Assembly (NCBI GenBank): GCA_003648765.1
Contig: QMPV01000004.1
Coordinates: forward strand, 1 to 50,359
Source of the DNA: Candidatus Aminicenantota bacterium
GTDB taxonomy: Bacteria > Acidobacteriota > Aminicenantia > Aminicenantales > Aminicenantaceae
Length of the DNA: 50,359 nucleotides
Direction of reading: 5' to 3'
Each line of letters opens with the position of its first letter. Within the stretch, counting starts at the first letter, position 1. A program made the translations under genes and the position numbers. Shown in pieces: positions 44,863 to 50,359 of this stretch. The notes beneath the pieces are model-generated. The model did not search any database. It saw only the letters and a list, made by a program, of their open reading frames with translations, and had not been told where the DNA came from.

Positions 44863-45975
44863 TCACCGATAACCGGCTCGAGATAGATCAGCTACGCTTT
44901 TAAAAGGATAAGGGGGATGGAGATAGCGAGCCAGAAAGCGGTATATTTTTAATCTGATTTCCCGGGCCAAGCGGGTGTCGAGACGGTCGAAAGAGTGTCC
45001 CCCCGGAGCAGCCTGGAAAATTTCGTATTCAAATTTTTTCCCGGCGGCTTTGAGTGATTTAATCAGATGTTCTACCTCCAAGACATTGACATCTTCATCA
45101 TTGGTGTTGGTGTGGATGAGCAGCGGGGTTTGCAATTTATGAGCGTTCCAGGCAGGAGAACGACGGCGGTATTCGTTGACATCTTCATAGGCGGTTTTAC
45201 CAATATGATAGGGAGCTGAGTAAAGGTCACGGTAAGCTTGGGTCTTGTAACCCATGCGAGCGATGAGGTCACTGACCGGCACTCCAGCGAAGGCGACTTG
45301 ATAGCTTTTCGGATGTTCGAAGATATTCATCAGGGTAATCAATCCTCCATGGCTCCAGCCGAGGATGCCGACACGGTCTTTATCCACGAAATCATAATTC
45401 TCTAACACATAATTCCGGCTGGCGAAGACATCCTCGACTTCTCTGCCTCCATAGTCGATGAGTTCGTACATCCGCCGACCGTAACCGGTGCTGCCCCGAT
45501 AGTCAGGAGCCACGACTATGTAACCCTGAGCCATAAGTTCTCGGACAATATGGGTGTAGTAAGTTGTGAAGTTGCTGTGTACACCGCCATGAGGAAAGAC
45601 CAGAAGAGGGTATTTTTTGCTCCGGTCGATTTTTTTGGGGATAAAAACGTAAGTGTAAAATTTGATGGGATTGCCGGCTCCTTGAGCCGTGGGATTAGGT
45701 TCTCTCCAGCGGGGAGGACCAACAATACGGACTTTATCTACATAAGCAATATCGCCCACTCGGTGATACCAGAGAACATCATCAATCACTTTCTGGAGAA
45801 CATCAAGGCGATGATTGAGATTTTCAAATTCACGCAGCAGTTTCTGGAGGCTTTTTTGATCAATCGCTGAATCTTCCTGAGCTTGGATCTTTTGTGTGAG
45901 AAAGAACATCAGACTCAGAGAAACCAAAAAAATTGCCAGGACTTTTAATTTGGTGGGAATTGAGGTGCATATCAT
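44863..45975 (-). CDS. Secreted S9-family (prolyl oligopeptidase-like) peptidase
   Basis: 370 residues. A signal peptide (KVLAIFLVSLSLMFFLTQKIQA) with a basic N-terminus precedes a short helical region and an alpha/beta-hydrolase domain. Catalytic Ser208 (GWSHGG), Asp293 or Asp295 (HTNTNDEDV) and His327 (GGHSF) are in order; GGVHSNFTTYYTHIVRELMAQGYIVVAPDYRGSTGYG is the oxyanion and S9-fold signature. There is no beta-propeller, so it is a single catalytic domain, likely a periplasmic peptidase or esterase. GGAGG six bases before the ATG is a very good ribosome-binding site. Its end converges with tRNA-Leu 14 bp away. Confidence 0.88.
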   Translation of the reverse strand: MICTSIPTKLKVLAIFLVSLSLMFFLTQKIQAQEDSAIDQKSLQKLLREFENLNHRLDVLQKVIDDVLWYHRVGDIAYVDKVRIVGPPRWREPNPTAQGAGNPIKFYTYVFIPKKIDRSKKYPLLVFPHGGVHSNFTTYYTHIVRELMAQGYIVVAPDYRGSTGYGRRMYELIDYGGREVEDVFASRNYVLENYDFVDKDRVGILGWSHGGLITLMNIFEHPKSYQVAFAGVPVSDLIARMGYKTQAYRDLYSAPYHIGKTAYEDVNEYRRRSPAWNAHKLQTPLLIHTNTNDEDVNVLEVEHLIKSLKAAGKKFEYEIFQAAPGGHSFDRLDTRLAREIRLKIYRFLARYLHPPYPFKSVADLSRAGYR

Positions 45976-46107
45976 GCCAAACCTCCTTCTAACAAAGATT
46001 GGCTCAAGTTAAATAATCTAAGCCAATTATGGCTTCTATTCAAATTTATTTCTTGAAAAAAGTGATCATTCTTTTAAAAAGATAGGCTTGTCCTAGGAAA
46101 GACTTCG

Positions 46108-46455
46108 TTAGCCGCTTTTTACACGGTTTCCTGGTGAAAGAAGGAGGTAGAGACCAATAACAATTAGAATGAGAGGCCACCAGGTGAAATGGCCGAAGAT
46201 ATTGCCCGCCCCAATAATTATCAGAATTATTCCAGCCAGAATTTTCCCCATAGGCGAACGTTGAGCCCCTGGGGTAGACTTTAGACTTAAACCTTCCACC
46301 AGAAGGATAAGTCCCAACCCGAGGAGAAAATAAGCAGCCAGGTCGGACCAATCAAGATAATTAAGGTTAATCAACAGAAAAAGAACTCCTAAAAGGATAA
46401 GAGTTAGGCCTGAAGTGAAGGGGGAAGAACGCCTTCTTGGTGAGCGAGGACTCAT
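46108..46455 (-). CDS. Small membrane protein with LiaF-like/DUF5668-type helices
   Basis: 115 residues: a basic Ser/Arg N-terminus, then four membrane helices in two hairpins (SGLTLILLGVLFLLINL, LAAYFLLGLGLILLVEG, GKILAGIILIIIGAGNIFG, WWPLILIVIGLYLLLS). The repeated G-x-x-L/I-I-x-x-G pattern with WWP resembles the membrane module of LiaF/DUF5668 proteins. Its ATG abuts the DUF4438 stop codon, so the two are one operon. Function unknown. Confidence 0.65.
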   Translation of the reverse strand: MSPRSPRRRSSPFTSGLTLILLGVLFLLINLNYLDWSDLAAYFLLGLGLILLVEGLSLKSTPGAQRSPMGKILAGIILIIIGAGNIFGHFTWWPLILIVIGLYLLLSPGNRVKSG

Positions 46456-47481
46456 TTAATTCTCTCCCAATTTTTTGAAGCCAAGAAGATAAGCTAAATT
46501 AGCTTTTTCGTCAATTACTGGCTCAATTTTCCCTGTGGCGGAGGTAAAAAGTGTGGTTACGCCCGGGCCGTGGCCAGCCACATAACTGCGACTATGGACA
46601 ATAACCCCCACTGATATCGCCCCTTGGCGATAGATCCGGCCATAAGTGTTGTCAGCATCCATGATAGCTACGAGATCTCCAAAGCGGAGGCGGTCCAAGT
46701 GGTATCGGCGAACTGTTTCTTCATCGAAGAGTTGAATGTCATAGTCACCGCGGTAGACATGGTCTCGGCCGAGACCCGAGCCCATGATTTTAGCTGGAAT
46801 GATGAGAGCCACCGGAATTTTAAGTTTTCCCTCCGGAGTAATGCCCAGGCCGGCTTGAGTTAGAGCAGCCATAAGAGTAGGACTGGTGTTCATCACGGCC
46901 ACATCTTTGATGTTAGTTAATTTCATCCCTAATCCGTAAGTGTAAATCTGCATTTTATCCCCGATAACTAGCTTTTCCAGCACACTAGGGTCAGGAAAAT
47001 CGACCATCACATGTTCCGCTCCTCCATGTTTACCAATAACGTATCCCCAGCTTCCCTGAGCTTCACCTGTGATAACTTTAACTTTGTTACCGATGCAAGC
47101 CAGAGTATTGAGTCCATAGCTTTCGGCACTGGAACGACTGCCACTGGTACCCAGATTATAGAGAGTAACAGCTGGTTCCACATGGTCTCCTGCCAAATAA
47201 TAAGCTGTATCTCCTGTGCGAAAATTGAAGGTAATGCTGCCGGTGCCCGGAACAACATGAAGATGTCCGTTGGGGTCGATGCGATAGGGTGAACTGCCAA
47301 AGCCAGGCGGAGCGATGACACCCACAGCTGCTTGTTTAACTAATTCCTTCAAATTGTACTGAAGAGGCTTCAATGGAGAGGAAGAAGAGGCGAAAGAATG
47401 CGTTTGGAGGAAAAATAAGAAAATAAAGCTGGTAGCCAAGATGAACGAAAAGAATGTTTTAGGTCCAAACTTATTGTCCAT
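46456..47481 (-). CDS. DUF4438 family protein, exported
   Basis: 341 residues. A signal peptide (KTFFSFILATSFIFLFFLQTHSFA) precedes a DUF4438-like body: GVIAPPGFGSSPYRIDPNG near the start of the mature part, GDHVEPAVTL, LACIGNKVKVITGEAQGSWGYVIGKHGG and GDLVAIMDADNTYGR. The family has structures from Thermotoga but no established function, and members are often cytoplasmic, so the signal peptide is notable. AAGGAGG precedes the ATG. The small membrane protein gene follows with no gap and the S9 peptidase lies further downstream on the same strand, which suggests a cell-envelope role. Confidence 0.85.
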   Translation of the reverse strand: MDNKFGPKTFFSFILATSFIFLFFLQTHSFASSSSPLKPLQYNLKELVKQAAVGVIAPPGFGSSPYRIDPNGHLHVVPGTGSITFNFRTGDTAYYLAGDHVEPAVTLYNLGTSGSRSSAESYGLNTLACIGNKVKVITGEAQGSWGYVIGKHGGAEHVMVDFPDPSVLEKLVIGDKMQIYTYGLGMKLTNIKDVAVMNTSPTLMAALTQAGLGITPEGKLKIPVALIIPAKIMGSGLGRDHVYRGDYDIQLFDEETVRRYHLDRLRFGDLVAIMDADNTYGRIYRQGAISVGVIVHSRSYVAGHGPGVTTLFTSATGKIEPVIDEKANLAYLLGFKKLGEN

Positions 47482-47825
47482 ATTTGCCTCCTTGGTGAGA
47501 TTGACCTTTTGAGATGGTGGAAATAAGAAACAAAGAGGAAAAATGGGGCAATAATAATTTTGGCATTTTGTTGACCTTTAAGAATAATAATTATTGAGAT
47601 TAATGACAAGAAATTCTTTTTTTGCCCTTTTAATCCACCTTTGTCGTAGCCTGAGGTGGGTGTTAAGGTCCTCGGCAATCCCCCTAAGGGTACTTTATTG
47701 ATAATTATAATAAGCGAAAGGAGGTGGCCCCTAGGGGGTTTTGTGAGGGGGAAAAGATGTGGGTAGGGTCCATTTTAAATAAGAAAAATCCCTTTTTTCC
47801 TAGGGATAAGTTGCCCGGCCAGGAA
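47482..47825. other. Intergenic region without a supported gene
   Basis: About 345 bp. It contains two short GC-rich palindromic blocks (around 47680 and CCCCTAGGGG near 47728-47737) and a TATAAT at 47706-47711. The apparent 34-residue frame starting 47757 is discussed under rejected items. Confidence 0.45.
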
Positions 47826-48035
47826 TTATTTTATGGGCACTTTTTTCCTGGTTCGGGTTGATGTTGTTTCCTTTTTTTCTAAAGCAGCAATTCGAGCATC
47901 AATTAAAGATCGGAGAGCCCGTAAGAATTCAATTTTGGCTTTTTTTAGATGACCTCTGGTCTCTTCGGGTAAAAATAGAGAAAAAAGTTCTTCAGGTAAG
48001 GTGATTTTGATTTCTTTGACCGATGATTCGTTCAT
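47826..48035 (-). CDS. Small helical protein of unknown function
   Basis: 69 residues from ATG at 48035, which follows GGGAGGAGAG; the upstream GTG would put that site inside the gene. The sequence has a polar start, EIKITLPEELFSLFLPEETRGHLKKAKIEFLRALRSLIDARIAALEK, which predicts two or three amphipathic helices, and a basic Lys/Arg tail. No family assigned; similar short proteins with a LxxALRSLIDAxI core occur widely, from memory, with no known role. The excellent ribosome-binding site is the main support. Confidence 0.6.
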   Translation of the reverse strand: MNESSVKEIKITLPEELFSLFLPEETRGHLKKAKIEFLRALRSLIDARIAALEKKETTSTRTRKKVPIK

Positions 48036-48433
48036 TCTCTCTCCTCCCACACTTAACTCTTTATTATTTTAGCACTATTTTAGCCAGGAATTAAATTTCA
48101 GTTTCCTGGTCCTAGGCCCAGTTCTTCTTGTTTCACTTTTAACCTAAAAGAAGGCTCTTTAATCAGACAATAGGGCTGAGGTCTTCATCTTGGACCAATC
48201 ATCGAGGAAAATGAGTCCCAGGTCTTTATCTTTCCTTTTTGATTTGGATTTATCCAATAAAAAGATTATTGAATTGGGTTTATATGCCTTGGCCTTGTCT
48301 TTAACGTAAGTGGGTAAAGTGAAAACGTAATCCCCCTTGGTTGGCTGCCTTTGATGGGGAGACTAAAATGAGAGGTGAAAATCTGAACCACGCTGACCCC
48401 AACTGGACGTTCACAGCCTATCCCTGAATTTTC
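48036..48433. other. Intergenic region without recognised features
   Basis: About 400 bp. Both neighbours are on the minus strand. A 14-base match to repeat copy B (TTGGACCAATCATC at 48190-48203) is the only notable thing and may be chance. No RNase P RNA, tmRNA or SRP RNA signature seen. Confidence 0.45.
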
Positions 48434-49603
48434 TTAGGAATCTAAGCTAAATTTAATCCGCAGTTTGTTTTTTTCGAAACTGGCCTCTTCAATATTATAG
48501 TGAGAGAGGAAATGAGGAAGGATAATGTTTCTTTTAAATTGACCCACCCGGATGGTCAACTCTTCCCCGTTTTGAGAGAGATCAAGAGTTTCCTTCTTGA
48601 CAAAAGGTAGCTCCACTATCATTTCAAACCCGACTTCGGTTTTGTTGATTTTAATTGGTGAACGGGCGTAGAAAATTTTGGTGGGGTCTTTGCCCTGATA
48701 GAGCATTCGACCTAACTTTTCCAGGAGATCTACACCAATAATCTCCTGGTCAAAGAGTTTAACCTTAAAAAGAGGTAAAGGAGAGAAACATTCTTCAATG
48801 AGTCGGATATTTTCTTCCTGTTTAAGTTTCCAGAAGTGGAAGTAAGAATCGGTAACTGCTGGAGGGAGCATCCGGTTGACCAGGATAGCGTCCACATTAT
48901 AGCCGAAAAGATGGAAGAAAGTGAAAGCTCGTTGGGCTTCTTTAATGACCATCTTTTCAGGGTTGACCACGAGACGAATAGAGGTTTTTTTCAAATCAGC
49001 TAGGATGTTTTTCATTTCAGCTAGCTGGAGGGTGAGGTTCTTAATAGCTTCGAAGAGGCTGTCTTCAGGAAAAGGGAAGGGGAGGAATCGGTTAGCCACC
49101 GGACGGACCGCTTTAGCTGCTGTGCGCTGGATAGGGAAGATATGTTTGAGATACCACTGAGTAATTTCTGGAGCGCTTAATAATCTTAAGGTGTCTCCGG
49201 TGGGGGCACAATCAACCACAATAACCTCAAATTCACCACTTTGGTCGTAAGTCCGAATCTCCATTAGACTGAAAAGTTCTTCCATGCCGGGGAAGATGCT
49301 CAATTCCTCGGCTTCGATGCTGTCAATGCCCTGAGAAGTGAAAAACGCCTTTAAATATTCCTGAATTTCTCCCCATTTTTTTTCCAATTGTTGAAGAGCG
49401 TCGACTTCCTGAGCAAATAAGTTGGGGAGAATTTCTTGGGGTTGGTTGCCCAGGGAAAGATTAAAGATGTCTCCTAAACTATGAGCGGCGTCAGTGGAGA
49501 TAAGGAGAGTTTTTTTGCCCTGTCGAGCCGCCAAGAGGGCCGTGGCCGCCGAAAGAGTAGTTTTCCCCACACCCCCTTTACCAGTAAAGAGAATTATCCT
49601 CAT
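48434..49603 (-). CDS. ArsA/Get3-family ATPase with C-terminal HSP20-like domain
   Basis: 389 residues. The deviant Walker A is FTGKGGVGKTTLSAA (residues 6-20) with the signature Lys, switch I in STDAAHSLGDIF, and switch II in VVDCAPTGDTLRLL. The last 75-80 residues (PIKINKTEVGFEMIVELPFVKKETLDL to KLRIKFSLD) look like an alpha-crystallin/HSP20 beta-sandwich, a domain fused to many bacterial ArsA-like proteins. Only two Cys are present and they do not form the As(III) triad or the Get3 CxxC, so arsenite efflux is unlikely. It may target hydrophobic clients, but the role is unknown. Followed upstream by the patatin gene after 130 bp. Confidence 0.88.
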   Translation of the reverse strand: MRIILFTGKGGVGKTTLSAATALLAARQGKKTLLISTDAAHSLGDIFNLSLGNQPQEILPNLFAQEVDALQQLEKKWGEIQEYLKAFFTSQGIDSIEAEELSIFPGMEELFSLMEIRTYDQSGEFEVIVVDCAPTGDTLRLLSAPEITQWYLKHIFPIQRTAAKAVRPVANRFLPFPFPEDSLFEAIKNLTLQLAEMKNILADLKKTSIRLVVNPEKMVIKEAQRAFTFFHLFGYNVDAILVNRMLPPAVTDSYFHFWKLKQEENIRLIEECFSPLPLFKVKLFDQEIIGVDLLEKLGRMLYQGKDPTKIFYARSPIKINKTEVGFEMIVELPFVKKETLDLSQNGEELTIRVGQFKRNIILPHFLSHYNIEEASFEKNKLRIKFSLDS

Positions 49604-49733
49604 TGTCCCTGATTAAGAGAAATCTGGCAATATGGGATCACTCGATGAGAATAAATTTTAACACGGATGGTGAATCTGTCAATTTTCCTCATTTTCGACT
49701 TTTAGCCAATCGCCCGGAGTAAGTCAGGTGATT

Positions 49734-50359
49734 TTAAAGATTAAGAAATCTTCTAATTTGGTTAATATTTTCTTGTGTAGCTTTCTCCCCCAGTTTTATA
49801 ATAGTTGAACTTCGAGAAAAATCTAAAGAATCATAAGGAACATCAACTCGGAGAATGTAATCAGCTTCTTGAATTTTGGTCAATGATAAATGATGGCTCA
49901 TCGTTTCCATGAGTCGTTGCAGGAGTTGGAAAATATTGGCAATGTTTTCCTGAGGTATTTTCTGGAGAGGTCGATGAATATCTACCAAAAGGGTTTTGGT
50001 TACTCCCAGTTGACGGGCAATTTTTACCGGGGCATTATTTAAGATGCCCCCATCGACCAAAAGATGGCCATTCCAGTTTACTGGTTCAAAAATGAAGGGA
50101 AGAGACATAGAAGCCCGGATGGCTTTAGCTAGTTTTCCCCGAGTAAAGACTACCTCTGTGCCACTGAGAAGATCTACAGCATTGCAGGCAAAGGTCAAGG
50201 GTAGATCTTCAATGAGGGTTTCTCCTACAATTTTTTCAAAAACAAGTTCAATTTTATCCGGCTGGTTTAAGCCCATTTTTTTCATCAATCGATTCTTATA
50301 AGTATCAATGAGTAAAAAATCGAGAAGAGTGCGAGGCCGAGTGCGCATCATTCGGGAAA
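49734..50359 (-). CDS. Patatin-like phospholipase (RssA type), N-terminus beyond window
   Basis: The frame is open to the right edge, giving at least 208 residues of the C-terminal part. It contains MSLPFIFEPVNWNGHLLVDGGILNNAPV: the DGG motif with the catalytic Asp of the Ser-Asp dyad, preceded by the LPxxFxP region of NTE/RssA-type patatins. The GxSxG nucleophile and the oxyanion-hole glycines must lie beyond the window. C-terminal helices (ENIANIFQLLQRLMETMSHHLSL) follow. Predicted acyl hydrolase acting on membrane lipids or lysophospholipids. Confidence 0.85.
   Translation of the reverse strand, partial: SRMMRTRPRTLLDFLLIDTYKNRLMKKMGLNQPDKIELVFEKIVGETLIEDLPLTFACNAVDLLSGTEVVFTRGKLAKAIRASMSLPFIFEPVNWNGHLLVDGGILNNAPVKIARQLGVTKTLLVDIHRPLQKIPQENIANIFQLLQRLMETMSHHLSLTKIQEADYILRVDVPYDSLDFSRSSTIIKLGEKATQENINQIRRFLNL

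Noticed and set aside
47757..47861. 34-residue frame with GAGGGGG before its ATG
   Set aside because: It runs antisense into a better-supported gene at 47826-48035; the G-rich site may be chance. Would be revived only by expression data.
48190..48203. 14-base match to repeat copy B (TTGGACCAATCATC), a possible third-copy remnant
   Set aside because: No similarity beyond the 14 bases on either side, so chance cannot be excluded.

Overview
The window looks like a chromosomal segment of a diderm, probably anaerobic or fermentative heterotrophic bacterium of moderate to low G+C. The outer membrane is indicated by LpxC, a TonB-dependent receptor with a carboxypeptidase-regulatory-like N-terminal domain, and a small beta-barrel protein ending in Phe. 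The mix of an acyl-CoA dehydrogenase/MeaB/methylmalonyl-CoA epimerase set, a DUF362 ferredoxin protein, a DUF4438 protein, GH127 and the receptor type fits Aminicenantota (candidate phylum OP8) or a relative in the Acidobacteriota. That placement is inference from gene content; no rRNA gene is present. No phage, IS transposase, CRISPR array or defence island was seen. Promoters, where visible, are of the TTGACA-17-TATAAT type, and an RpoD is encoded here.

Layout: 0-2.2 kb, a membrane protein cut by the left edge and translationally coupled to a CPA2-type antiporter. 2.2-4.5 kb, thiD, acylphosphatase, a cupin and a YHS-like membrane protein. 5.0-7.6 kb, acyl-CoA dehydrogenase, meaB and epimerase, serving propionate/methylmalonyl-CoA or acyl-CoA oxidation. 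7.6-13.9 kb, minus strand: flavodoxin-like protein, outer-membrane barrel, a very large polytopic histidine kinase, a secreted protein, and a ribbon-helix-helix regulator with a strong promoter and a palindrome over its start site. 14-18.6 kb, HAD phosphatase, tRNA(CAU), a coiled-coil zinc-ribbon protein and a fatty acyl-CoA ligase. 18.9-23.8 kb, gyrB-gyrA. 24.3-29.3 kb, a DRG-like GTPase, a membrane-anchored orphan with a five-unit 10-bp repeat upstream, tRNA-Pro, DUF362 protein and a class V aminotransferase. 29.8-34.0 kb, dnaG-rpoD and larB. 34.1-38.9 kb, lpxC, a TPR protein, glmU and glmS, which together cover much of the route from fructose-6-phosphate to UDP-GlcNAc and lipid A (glmM and lpxA are not here). 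39-45 kb, a TonB-dependent receptor with a CDP-alcohol phosphatidyltransferase, a GH127 arabinofuranosidase and tRNA-Leu. 45-50.4 kb, an S9 peptidase, a small membrane protein, a DUF4438 protein, an ArsA/Get3-type ATPase with an HSP20-like tail, and a patatin-like protein cut by the right edge.

The most unusual feature is not a gene. A structured element of about 155 bp occurs twice in opposite orientation (2044-2197 and 26804-26961), each time between convergent genes. The copies are roughly 85-90% identical by eye, have imperfect terminal inverted repeats, and carry an inner 9-bp palindrome in which a G:C pair in one copy is replaced by A:T in the other, on both arms. It may be a MITE-like element or a conserved structured RNA. 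Other signals worth checking are the operator/promoter of the ribbon-helix-helix gene, the helically phased 10-bp repeats at 25.9 kb, and the shared -35 box of the larB/lpxC divergent promoters.
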